A DNA stretch of 64,000 nt from Nocardia neocaledoniensis (GTDB lineage: Bacteria; Actinomycetota; Actinomycetes; Mycobacteriales; Mycobacteriaceae): the NCBI RefSeq assembly GCF_029868625.1, contig NZ_JARWOJ010000234.1, positions 1-64,000 of the forward strand. Direction: 5' to 3'. Positions 56,743 to 64,000 of the stretch are shown piece by piece. A model generated the notes under the pieces. It was given only the letters and a program-made list of their open reading frames with translations. It was not told where the DNA came from and did not search any database. A program made the translations under genes and the position numbers. The stretch's first letter is position 1. Each line of letters begins with the position of its first letter.

Positions 56743-57810
56743 ATGCCGCCGACCAACCCACGCCACGCCCGCCACACCGCCATCGTTCACCAGTTGCGGT
56801 CCCGCACATGGGTTTCCGCGACCTCGCTGGCCGCCCGGTTCGGCGTCAACGCGCGCACCATCTACCGCGACATCGAGGAACTGATCGCCTTCGGCATCCC
56901 GATCGAATCCGTCGCCGGCCGCGGCGGCGGATTCCGGCTCACCACCGACCAACCGCTGGACTCCCTGCTCGTCGACGGCGACGACGCCCTGCGCCTCTAC
57001 GTCCTCGGCCTCCTCGAACAAGGACACGCCCACCCCGAACTCGCGGGCGGCGACGGAAACTCCGGCAAGAACAACGTCAGTGCCTCGCGCGCCCGGTTCC
57101 TGCACCGCCTCGCCCACCGCATCTACTTCGACACCACCGACTGGTACTGGCGCGACGAAAGCTCCGGCCACCTCGCCACACTCCGCGAAGCCCTGCTCAC
57201 CGGGACCGCCATCCAGATCACCGTCCGCGTCCACCACAGCGACGACCACCAGCACCTCATCGTCAAGCCCTACGGCATGGTCTGGAAAGGCGGGGAATGG
57301 TGGCTCGTCGCCGCCCCACCACACTCAGAACCCCAGCGTTACCAGCTCAACAACATCGACCGGCTCACTGCCACCGACCTGAAGTTCGTCTACCCCGAAA
57401 CCACCTTCAATCTCAAGGACTGGTGGCGCCAAGCACTCGAAGACTTCGGCCGCGGACCCAACCGAGTCGTCATCCGAGTGCGCCCCGGCAGCCGCGAGGA
57501 AATGCTGCGCCTCGGCCTCAAACCCGACTCCGAAGTCCACCACCACCCCGACGGCACCACCCGCATCGTCCTCTACGTCGACCGCTGGAAATGGCTCATC
57601 CCCCTCGTCGCCAGCTTCGGCAGCGACGTCATCGTCGAAGAACCACCTGAACTCCGCGCCGCGCTACGACAACACCACGCCGACGCGGCCGCCGCCTACG
57701 ACGCCCCCGAGCCCGACAGCAACTCCGGCAGACCCTCCGACTTCCGCCACGACGACTCCCGCCTCCGGGCGACACGCGGCCGAACACCAGGCAGCATTCG
57801 TGACGACTGA
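56743..57810 (+). CDS. WYL-domain transcriptional regulator
   Basis: 355 aa. N-terminal DeoR-like HTH (residues ~10-55, WVSATSLAARFGVNARTIYR), the WYL-type beta domain with VKPYGMVWKGGEWWLVAAPP (~165-185; WWLVA in the WYL place), and a C-terminal extension (RVVIRVRPGSREEMLRLGLK). WYL proteins sense nucleic acids or ligands. It follows the operon in the same direction after 26 bases and probably regulates the cluster. Confidence 0.88.
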   Translation: MPPTNPRHARHTAIVHQLRSRTWVSATSLAARFGVNARTIYRDIEELIAFGIPIESVAGRGGGFRLTTDQPLDSLLVDGDDALRLYVLGLLEQGHAHPELAGGDGNSGKNNVSASRARFLHRLAHRIYFDTTDWYWRDESSGHLATLREALLTGTAIQITVRVHHSDDHQHLIVKPYGMVWKGGEWWLVAAPPHSEPQRYQLNNIDRLTATDLKFVYPETTFNLKDWWRQALEDFGRGPNRVVIRVRPGSREEMLRLGLKPDSEVHHHPDGTTRIVLYVDRWKWLIPLVASFGSDVIVEEPPELRAALRQHHADAAAAYDAPEPDSNSGRPSDFRHDDSRLRATRGRTPGSIRDD

Positions 57811-57914
57811 TCCCGGCATCCCGGTACCGGTCGCACCCGGAAGCTGGCACGCTGGTTGCCATCTTGGCCTCCCGGAACCGGACCGGCCATCGCAACAGGG
57901 AGGTATGCGGACAT

Positions 57915-58253
57915 TTGGACACCGCGGAGGACCACGCGCGGACGGCTATCGTGTACTCGCACAATGAGGTTCGCGTCTGTGAGGACAAGTGCAGTACCTG
58001 CATCTTCCGCCCCGGAAACCTCATGAGGCTGCGGCCGGGCCGCCGGTCGCAGATGGTGCGGGATGCGCTCCACGACGAGGGACATATCACCTGCCACTCG
58101 ACTCTCGATCAGCCGTTGTCGGCGATCTGCCGAGGCTTCGCCGATCTGCCTGAAGCCAAGGCTCGGAGCCTCGCCCTGCGCGTGGGTGCTGCCCTGGGAA
58201 TCCTGGTCTACGTGGCCCCCGAGGCGCGCGTCGACGACGTCCACGACCTCTGA
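57915..58253 (+). CDS. Cys-rich protein, possible metal site, ~112 aa
   Basis: TTG at 57915 with GGGAGGT ten bases upstream is the suggested start; a longer frame opens at 57864. Cys motif CEDKCSTCIFRPGN, then TCHSTL and AICRGFADL give five Cys plus His, spaced as for an iron-sulfur cluster or zinc site. No family is recognised, though similar small proteins occur in actinobacteria and their phages. Confidence 0.5.
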   Translation: MDTAEDHARTAIVYSHNEVRVCEDKCSTCIFRPGNLMRLRPGRRSQMVRDALHDEGHITCHSTLDQPLSAICRGFADLPEAKARSLALRVGAALGILVYVAPEARVDDVHDL

Positions 58254-58288
58254 TCCTGCCCGGGATTCCCCCACCCCGCGCGAATGTG

Positions 58289-59731
58289 TCAGGCGCTTCT
58301 GCTGTTGGTGGCTGCCTGGAGTGCGCGGACGCGGTCGGATAGTTGGCGGACGCCGGGACGGTGGCGGTAAGGGGTGAGGTCGCTGAGCAGCGTGGTGAGA
58401 TGGCCGGTCACCCGGGTCGAGGTGACCTGGGCGGTGAGCAGGTCCACGGCGTGCTCGGCGTGGTGCAGGGCGTGGTCGATGTCGGGTTCGGGCTGGCGGG
58501 CGTAGGTGGTGGCCAGCAGCGCGTAGCGAAGAGCGCCTTCGCGGGAGTCGTTGCCGTTGCTGTTGCGTAGCGCGGCCCGAAGGTGATGCCTTGCCGCGCC
58601 GTGTTCTCCGAGGCGCAGGTAGCAGTATCCGGCTTGGCCGTGGGCGTGGGTTTCGTCGAGCCAGTAGCTCCAGTCCGGCGCTCCGTCGGTGGGGGTGTCG
58701 AGGTGGGTGAAGGCGGCGTCGATGGCGCGGCGGGTATCGGTCGGCGATCCGTCGACGGCGTGGGCTTCGGCGGCGCGCAATTGCAGGATCGCTGAAACTC
58801 GTGCGCTGGCACCGGGATAGCCCGAGATCGCGGTGTCGGCCAGCATCGCGGCCTCGCGGGGTTGGCCGATGTCCTTGGCCTGGCAGGACATGAATCCGAG
58901 GACGTTGGCGGCGAGGGCGCGGTCGCCGGCGGTGTGGGCGGTGCGCAGCGCGGCGACCCAGTAGCGCTGGGCGCGGGCGTGCTGGCTGGTGTCGAAGCAC
59001 AGCCATCCGGCCAAGCGTAGGAGTTCGGCGGCCGAGGCGTGCAGGCGGCGGCCGGTGGTGTCGTCGTAGCTGCCGTGGCGCAGCAGGTTCAGGACGTGGC
59101 GCAGGTGGGCGCGGACCATTTTCAGCAGGGTTCCGCCGCCGAGCTGGTCGTCCATGCGGCGCAGGCTGGCGGTCATGGTGTCGATCTCCTCGACCGTGCC
59201 GATCCCGATGCGCGTGCCGGCGGTGTGGGTGAGGTCGCCGGTCCCGGCGGCGAGTAGCCACTGGTGCGCTGGCGCGGTGATCGCGGTGCCCATCAGGGTG
59301 AGGAAGAGCCGTCGCTGCATGGGATCAGCCTCGGTGACCGCGGCTATGGCGCGCAAGGCCCCTTCCGCTGTCCATGGCCCGTCCAGCCCAGAGTCGGCCG
59401 GGAGTAGCGGAGCGGTGGGTGCGGCGTTCCACCCGAGGTCTGCTGGGGTGATCGGCCGGGCGAGTTCGGCGGTGAGCAGCGCGGCTGCCAGGTCCGGCCA
59501 GGGTGAGCGCGGGCGGGCACCGGCGAGCCATTTGTAGGGGGTTTTCGCGTGGACATGCTCGCGGCGTCCGTGCAGTTGGGCGTGCTCGCTCAGCTTGCGG
59601 GCGAAGGTTTCCGGCCGCCATCCCAGCTCGGACAACAGTGTGGCCAGCTGTGCGTTCACCCACCTCGCCCCCTGGACCGGATCGTCGGCGTCGATGCGGC
59701 GAGGGTACCGGCCGCGGTGCGCTCTCGGCAC
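58289..59731 (-). CDS. NsdA-like TPR regulator
   Basis: 480 aa from a GTG. An N-terminal DNA-binding-like part (~25-75: LATLLSELGWRPETFARKLS, HVHAKTPYKWLAGARPRSPW) precedes repeated helical pairs from ~150 to the end (RAQRYWVAALRTAHTAGDRA, LGEHGAARHHLRAALRNSNG), consistent with tetratricopeptide repeats. This resembles NsdA-type regulators of differentiation and antibiotic production in Streptomyces. Divergent from the second operon of the cluster. Confidence 0.75.
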   Translation of the reverse strand: MPRAHRGRYPRRIDADDPVQGARWVNAQLATLLSELGWRPETFARKLSEHAQLHGRREHVHAKTPYKWLAGARPRSPWPDLAAALLTAELARPITPADLGWNAAPTAPLLPADSGLDGPWTAEGALRAIAAVTEADPMQRRLFLTLMGTAITAPAHQWLLAAGTGDLTHTAGTRIGIGTVEEIDTMTASLRRMDDQLGGGTLLKMVRAHLRHVLNLLRHGSYDDTTGRRLHASAAELLRLAGWLCFDTSQHARAQRYWVAALRTAHTAGDRALAANVLGFMSCQAKDIGQPREAAMLADTAISGYPGASARVSAILQLRAAEAHAVDGSPTDTRRAIDAAFTHLDTPTDGAPDWSYWLDETHAHGQAGYCYLRLGEHGAARHHLRAALRNSNGNDSREGALRYALLATTYARQPEPDIDHALHHAEHAVDLLTAQVTSTRVTGHLTTLLSDLTPYRHRPGVRQLSDRVRALQAATNSRSA

Positions 59732-59758
59732 CGAAACGCACCGAAACGCACCAAGCGC
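59730..59758. repeat. Tandem 10-bp repeats at regulator start
   Basis: ACCGAAACGC occurs twice in tandem (59730-59739, 59740-59749), followed by a shortened copy ACCAAGCGC (59750-59758). They abut the GTG start of the NsdA-like gene and lie in the 130-base divergent region, so they may be operators. Confidence 0.5.
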
Positions 59759-59865
59759 ACCACTGCCGCGACCGGCCGCTCGCGCGGTGTCCTGATGTGA
59801 CCTGGTTCACCGAATCCGGTTGCTGGGGTTGTTGATCCGGTCGGCTCGCAAATGTGGAGGACGGT

Positions 59866-61200
59866 ATGGAATTCCCGTCGGCGATGCACATCCTCACCTA
59901 CGACATGCACGGCACCGTCGTGGCCACTGGGCAACGAAAACCCTGCCGCCATACCGGTCTGGTCGCCCACACTCACCATCTGCTCGCCGCGCTGGCCGCC
60001 CGGCATCCTGGGACGCGGTGGGCGATCACCCAGACCGGCGCTACCCGCCCCGGCGCCTACCAGCTGCGCACCCCGGACGGGACCGTGGTTCTGGCCCAAG
60101 GGATTCGGAGCGGGTTCGGTCAATACCTCGGCGGAGCGGACGGCGGCAAGGACCCCGCGCGGGTGCGCCACTTCTACGAGGACGCCATCGACGACCCGGC
60201 GAATCCGGTGTATGCGGGGTTGGCGCGGCAGTACGCCCACGTCATCGCGACCGCTGGTACGCCGGATCTGCTGGCGCAGAACATCAATCCGATTGTGTCG
60301 GTGCTCAAGGCTGAGCAGTCCGGTCGGCTGGCCGCGGCCGGTGTCGGTCGCCTGCACGTGACCGGGGTGGTGCACGATCTCGCCGGGGCCGAGCGGCGGT
60401 TCGACTACCTGCGTCGTCGTCTCGAGGTCACCGAGCACTCGGTGCGGATCGTCGCGGTGTCGACCGCGGTGGCTGAACACCTGGCCAAGGCCGGAATCAC
60501 CGGCGAGCGGGTCCACACGGTGCCCAACGGCATGGATGCCGCCGAGTTCGAGTCCCGGCTGCGCGCGGCCGCCGCCGAGGACGCCTTCGCCGCCCTCGCG
60601 CGCCGCAACCAGCTTCCGGCCGGGCCGATGGTGTTGCTCTCGGCGCGGCGGGTGGCGTGGAAGGGCCACGCCGATCTGATCGCCGCCCTGCGCATCCTCA
60701 CCACCCGCGGTGTCGCCGGGGAGGCGTTCGTGGTGTTCAACGGCCACGACATGCACGACACCCGCGCGCTGGATTACACCCGGGAGCTGACCGAGCTGAT
60801 CAACGCCAGCGGCCTGGCCGGGCGCGTGTTTCTGCTCGACGAGCTCTCCCCGGTCGAGGTCGCGGCCTGCTACCGGGCCGCGACGGTGGCGGTGCTGCCG
60901 TCGCGCTGCCCGGAAGCGTTCGGCTACGCCAACATCGAAGCGATGCTCGCCGGCTCCCCGGTGATCACCACCGACCACGGCGGACCGCGCGATTACATCG
61001 ACCACGACCGCTCCGGGCTGCTGGTGCCACCGAGCGATCCTGGCGCGCTCGCCGACGCCCTGGCACGAGTGCTCACCGACACCGCGCTCCGGGAGCGGCT
61101 GGCGCGCGACGGGCGGGCCAGCGCCACCCGATTCGGGGTGGAGCAGATGGCCACCGGCTACGCGAAGGTCATCGGCTCCCACGAGGCGGTGCGGGCATGA
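59866..61200 (+). CDS. Glycosyltransferase family 4, second
   Basis: 444 aa; ATG at 59866 with GGAGG five bases upstream (59854 GTG overlaps that site). N-terminal THHLLAALAARHPGTRWAIT; C-terminal domain with LLSARRVAWKGHADLIAALR and the donor motif LPSRCPEAFGYANIEAMLAG, TTDHGGPRDYI. Retaining GT-B type. Long N-terminal acceptor domain (~220 residues). First gene of a three-gene operon with the kinase-like and HD proteins. Confidence 0.88.
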   Translation: MEFPSAMHILTYDMHGTVVATGQRKPCRHTGLVAHTHHLLAALAARHPGTRWAITQTGATRPGAYQLRTPDGTVVLAQGIRSGFGQYLGGADGGKDPARVRHFYEDAIDDPANPVYAGLARQYAHVIATAGTPDLLAQNINPIVSVLKAEQSGRLAAAGVGRLHVTGVVHDLAGAERRFDYLRRRLEVTEHSVRIVAVSTAVAEHLAKAGITGERVHTVPNGMDAAEFESRLRAAAAEDAFAALARRNQLPAGPMVLLSARRVAWKGHADLIAALRILTTRGVAGEAFVVFNGHDMHDTRALDYTRELTELINASGLAGRVFLLDELSPVEVAACYRAATVAVLPSRCPEAFGYANIEAMLAGSPVITTDHGGPRDYIDHDRSGLLVPPSDPGALADALARVLTDTALRERLARDGRASATRFGVEQMATGYAKVIGSHEAVRA

Positions 61201-61946
61201 CCTCGGTGATCGGGACGGCCCGGCGACATCGGGTGATCGGGCAGGGCAACCATTCCACGGTCTACCACCGGCCCGGCAGCCCGTTGGTGATGCAGGTGTT
61301 CCGGCCCGACGCCCCCGAACTCACCGTGGCCAAGGTGCGCCGCGAGTACCGGTACCTGCGGGCGATCTTCGATCCGGTCCTGCCCGGCCTGATCCCCAAC
61401 GAGCGCCTGCTGCTGCCCGCCCCGGCGGCGCGGTTGTGCGAGGCGGTGGTGGTCAAGAATTTCGTGCAGGTCGCGCCCGCCTGGTCGCTGCGCATCGCCG
61501 CGCGTCACCGGCTGCCGCGGCAAACCCTCGACCAACTCGCCGTGTTCACCAGCGTGGTGCGCGGCCTGCTGGCCGACACCGCGCCGGTGCCCGCCCTCGA
61601 TGCCGAGGCATCGCTGATCCCGGACTTCATCGATCCGCCGATGGACAACCTCGTCGTCGACGTCGCCGGGGGGTTGCGGCTGCTCGACACCAACCGGCTG
61701 ATCAGCACCCTCGAACTCCGCCGCCACCACCACGCCGGGCAACTGCTGACCGTCTCCTGCGACGGCGTCCCCGCACACATCTACCGGCTGGTGTTTCGGC
61801 GGTTGATGTACCTCGAGCACCGGTTCCTCGGCGTCCCGGCCGCCCGGTTCCGGACCGATCCGCTGATCACCCGCTACCTGCACCCCGCCCAGATCGAGGC
61901 CCTGTTCGCCGCGTCGACCACCGTCGACGAGCCGATCACCCCATAA
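61197..61946 (+). CDS. Kinase-fold protein (phosphotransferase-like)
   Basis: 249 aa; ATGA overlap. GQGNHSTVYHRPG (~15-27) is a nucleotide-binding loop; the place of the catalytic Lys reads VMQVF, so Gln replaces Lys. A loop PPMDNLVVD and LLDTNRL correspond to the catalytic Asp-Asn and the DFG Asp. It may be a small-molecule or antibiotic kinase with altered chemistry, or a pseudokinase. Confidence 0.65.
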   Translation: MTSVIGTARRHRVIGQGNHSTVYHRPGSPLVMQVFRPDAPELTVAKVRREYRYLRAIFDPVLPGLIPNERLLLPAPAARLCEAVVVKNFVQVAPAWSLRIAARHRLPRQTLDQLAVFTSVVRGLLADTAPVPALDAEASLIPDFIDPPMDNLVVDVAGGLRLLDTNRLISTLELRRHHHAGQLLTVSCDGVPAHIYRLVFRRLMYLEHRFLGVPAARFRTDPLITRYLHPAQIEALFAASTTVDEPITP

Positions 61947-61981
61947 CCCCACCACGCCCCAGCGACGAGAGGACCACGCCG

Positions 61982-63310
61982 ATGACGACCTCGACCGGCT
62001 ACAGCCACCACGACCGGGCTCGTCGCATCCCCGAACGCGGTCACCCCTACCGCGATCCGGCCACCGTGTTCGACAACGACCGCGGCCGGCTGCTCGCCAG
62101 CGGCGCGCTGCACCGGCTGTCGAACATCACCCAGGTCGACGAACCCGACGCCGGGCCGGTCCCCCACAACCGGCTCACCCACTCCCTGACCGTGGCTACC
62201 CTCGGCCGCCGCATCGCCCTCGGCGTCGGCGCCGACCCCACGTTGGTCGAAACCGGTTGCCTGGCACACGATCTCGGCCACCCACCGTTCGGGCACAACG
62301 GCGAGATGGCGTTGCGCGCCAAGGCCCGCGGCCACGGGCTCGGGTTCGAGGCCAACGCCCAGACCCTGCGCATCCTCACCCGACTCGAACCCAGCCCTAC
62401 CGGCGCAGGGTTGAACCTGACGCGCGCCAGCCTGGACGCGACCTGCAAATACCCGTGGACCCCGGGCCCGGCCCGCAAGTTCGGCGCCTACCCTGACGAC
62501 GCCGACACCCTGGCCTGGGTTCGCCACGGCGCACCGGATCGGCGGCTGTGCGTGGAGGCGCAGATCATGGACACAGCGGACGACATCGCCAACGCTGTCA
62601 CCGACCTGACCGCCGGGCTGCGCACCGGTGCGATCACCCTGTCCCCGCTCACGTCTGCGTCCGAGCGCGCCGAGTTCGCCAAGCTCGCCCACGGCCACTT
62701 CACCACCGTGGCCGTCGACGACATCGACGCCCACACCAACGACCTGCTGGGTCTACCCGCTGTCGCTGCCCTCACCCGCCCCGGGCCCGGCGACCCGGCC
62801 GCGACCTCCGCGTTGGAGCACACGCTCACCGCCCGGTTCACCACCGCGATCACAGAGGCGACAAAAGCCGGCACCGGACTCGGCCCGCACCACCGGTTCA
62901 CCACCGATCTGGTCGTGCCCGCCCACGTCCGCGCCGAAATCGCGGTACTCAAAGCCGTGCACCTGCACTTCGTGCTCCGTGCACCCGCTTTGCGGGCCCG
63001 CCGGGCGTGGCAGCGCCACGTCATCGACACCGTCTTCGACGCCCTCCTCACCGCCGCCCCCGACCTGCTCGAACCCCGCTTCGCCGCAGCGTGGTTGCGC
63101 GCCGACACCGACGCCGCCCGGGTTCGGGTGGTCGTTGATCAGGTCGCGGCCTACACCGACCGGCGCGCGGTCGAGGTGTTCGACACGCTGGCCGCCGACC
63201 GTGAATCCGGGCCCGTGGGGCCCAGGTTCGGGAGATCCGGCGTAAGCGCGACGAATCAAGTTGTGTACCAGCACTGTGGCCGATCCGGGCCCCCGATACC
63301 GCGGAACTGA
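61982..63310 (+). CDS. HD-domain dGTP triphosphohydrolase-like protein
   Basis: 442 aa; GAGAGGACCACGCCG before the ATG. Metal ligands in NRLTHSLTV (His67), LAHDLGHPPFGHNGE (His96, Asp97, His100) and AQIMDTADDIANAV fit the dGTPase branch of HD phosphohydrolases. These enzymes release triphosphate from dGTP or related nucleotides. The C-terminal ~25 residues look unstructured. In the cluster it could process a nucleotide intermediate; a plain housekeeping dGTPase is also possible. Confidence 0.85.
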   Translation: MTTSTGYSHHDRARRIPERGHPYRDPATVFDNDRGRLLASGALHRLSNITQVDEPDAGPVPHNRLTHSLTVATLGRRIALGVGADPTLVETGCLAHDLGHPPFGHNGEMALRAKARGHGLGFEANAQTLRILTRLEPSPTGAGLNLTRASLDATCKYPWTPGPARKFGAYPDDADTLAWVRHGAPDRRLCVEAQIMDTADDIANAVTDLTAGLRTGAITLSPLTSASERAEFAKLAHGHFTTVAVDDIDAHTNDLLGLPAVAALTRPGPGDPAATSALEHTLTARFTTAITEATKAGTGLGPHHRFTTDLVVPAHVRAEIAVLKAVHLHFVLRAPALRARRAWQRHVIDTVFDALLTAAPDLLEPRFAAAWLRADTDAARVRVVVDQVAAYTDRRAVEVFDTLAADRESGPVGPRFGRSGVSATNQVVYQHCGRSGPPIPRN

Positions 63311-63345
63311 ACTCCATGGGCGGTCTGGGGCACTAGGTTTGCGCC

Positions 63346-63609
63346 GTGGCTGACGACTTTCTGCTGACCGCAGACGAGGCGAGATTTCCGCTCACTGCCC
63401 AGCTGGTCAAGTGCGCCGACCAGCTCGAAACCGCCTCCCAACAGGCGCTCCAGGTGATCGGCGAGGATGTGCCGCTCGCCGCGCTGCGGCCAGAGGAAAT
63501 CGCCGCGCTACGCGAAGCCGTTGCTGCCGCACACGGCGCCGGGCGGGATATACGGCTCATCGCCACCGCCGTCCAGCGCCGCGCCGACGGCGGCCAACAC
63601 CAGCGATGA
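63346..63609 (+). CDS. Hypothetical helical protein, 87 aa
   Basis: GTG start. Acidic, all-helical product (ARFPLTAQLVKCADQLETAS; LRPEEIAALREAVAAAHGAG). No family recognised; no clear ribosome-binding site. It is convergent with hisG, whose stop is 14 bases away. Confidence 0.5.
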   Translation: MADDFLLTADEARFPLTAQLVKCADQLETASQQALQVIGEDVPLAALRPEEIAALREAVAAAHGAGRDIRLIATAVQRRADGGQHQR

Positions 63610-63623
63610 CACGGGTGCGTGGG

Positions 63624-64000
63624 TCATAGGCGGCAGGCCGCCAGTTCGGTCGCCAGGATCGCGGAGGCCCCGAGCTTCTTGAGGTCGTCCATGGTGCGGT
63701 TGATGCTCTTGCGCTCCACCAACGACCGCACCGCCACCCAATCCGGGTCCGCCAGCGGCGACACCGTCGGCGACTCGATCCCCGGCGTCAACGCACACGC
63801 CGCATCGAGCACCACCCGCGGGCAGTCGTAATCGACCATCACGTACCGGCGCGCGGTCAGCACCCCGTTGAGGCGATCCAGCATCACCCTCACCGCCTCG
63901 GCCCGCTCATCGGTCCACTCCGCCGTGGTGCTGCGGATCAGCACCGCCTCCGACCTCATCAGGGGCTCACCGAAGGTGACCAGGCCCGCGTTCTCCAACG
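63624..64000 (-). CDS. hisG: ATP phosphoribosyltransferase, C-terminal part (window edge)
   Basis: The last ~124 residues are present and the gene runs off the window. Readable are the end of the catalytic domain (LVTFGEPLMRSEAVLI) and the histidine-binding regulatory domain: RYVMVDYDCPRVVLDAA, LTPGIESPTVSPLADPDWVA, MDDLKKLGASAILATELAAC. This is the long, feedback-regulated HisG form, first enzyme of histidine synthesis (ATP + PRPP). Whether it is the chromosomal gene or a cluster-linked copy cannot be decided here. Confidence 0.88.
   Translation of the reverse strand, partial: LENAGLVTFGEPLMRSEAVLIRSTTAEWTDERAEAVRVMLDRLNGVLTARRYVMVDYDCPRVVLDAACALTPGIESPTVSPLADPDWVAVRSLVERKSINRTMDDLKKLGASAILATELAACRL

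Noticed and set aside
57696..59261. Minus-strand frame of 521 codons across 57.7-59.3 kb
   Set aside because: Frame-shadow of the NsdA-like gene and, further on, antisense to the WYL and Cys-rich genes; Arg/Pro/His-rich translation.
1..64000. CRISPR arrays, rRNA and tRNA genes
   Set aside because: No regularly spaced 25-40 bp repeats with unique spacers and no convincing tRNA T-arm/CCA context were found; the only repeat arrays are the short motifs near parAB.

Overview
GC-rich, actinobacterial DNA. The mix of gene families (EspR-like regulator, cutinase with Ser-Asp-His triad, MAB_1171c-type membrane protein, DUF397 plus XRE pairs, DUF4254-like protein, actinobacterial SCO6880/TrbL-type transfer genes) points to a mycolic-acid actinomycete such as Nocardia or Rhodococcus. 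This is inferred from families; no rRNA or tRNA was seen. Most of the window reads as a conjugative plasmid or an integrative-conjugative element; the right end carries what looks like a specialised-metabolite gene cluster and the 3' part of a hisG gene.

Layout. 1-4.7 kb: small hypothetical genes, an excisionase-like DNA-binding protein, a CPBP membrane protease and an unknown 464-residue protein. 4.8-7.0 kb: two overlapping tyrosine-recombinase-family genes, the second without the catalytic residues. 7.0-9.9 kb: a parAB partition operon flanked on both sides by copies of one palindrome and one 14-bp direct repeat (candidate centromere), with a divergent ribbon-helix-helix gene. 10.2-12.6 kb: a primase-polymerase-like replication protein with a strongly structured region over its start, then a small regulator. 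12.9-15.8 kb: methyltransferase, small genes and a glycosyltransferase-XRE fusion. 15.8-20.1 kb: a minus-strand operon of XRE protein, EspR-like protein, ImmA/IrrE metalloprotease, membrane protein and cytochrome P450.

21-36.6 kb is one long plus-strand transfer operon. It opens with an unusual leader of three hairpins sharing the same GTGCAA loop, then encodes envelope-acting enzymes (cutinase, SLT plus NlpC/P60 hydrolase), a lipoprotein, small membrane proteins, VirB8-like anchored proteins, a VirB6/TrbL protein, a VirB4 function split over two genes, and a coupling protein. A very strong hairpin closes it. 36.8-41.5 kb holds a MoxR-AAA/vWA module with its own divergent regulator and paired operators. 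41.6-47.1 kb holds an XRE/DUF397 regulatory pair with palindromic operators and a divergent set of small proteins plus a nucleoside hydrolase.

47.2-63.6 kb looks like a biosynthetic cluster: MoaA-like radical SAM enzyme, B12-binding-type radical SAM enzyme, short-chain dehydrogenase, an FkbH-HAD/SUMF1 fusion, an S66 (MccF-like) peptidase, an AlkA-type DNA glycosylase, two glycosyltransferases, a kinase-like protein, an HD (dGTPase-like) protein and three candidate regulators. The combination of nucleotide-active folds and two plausible self-protection enzymes suggests a nucleoside- or DNA-active product; this is inference. The window ends inside a minus-strand ATP phosphoribosyltransferase gene, so either the element lies next to chromosomal his DNA or it carries a hisG copy.
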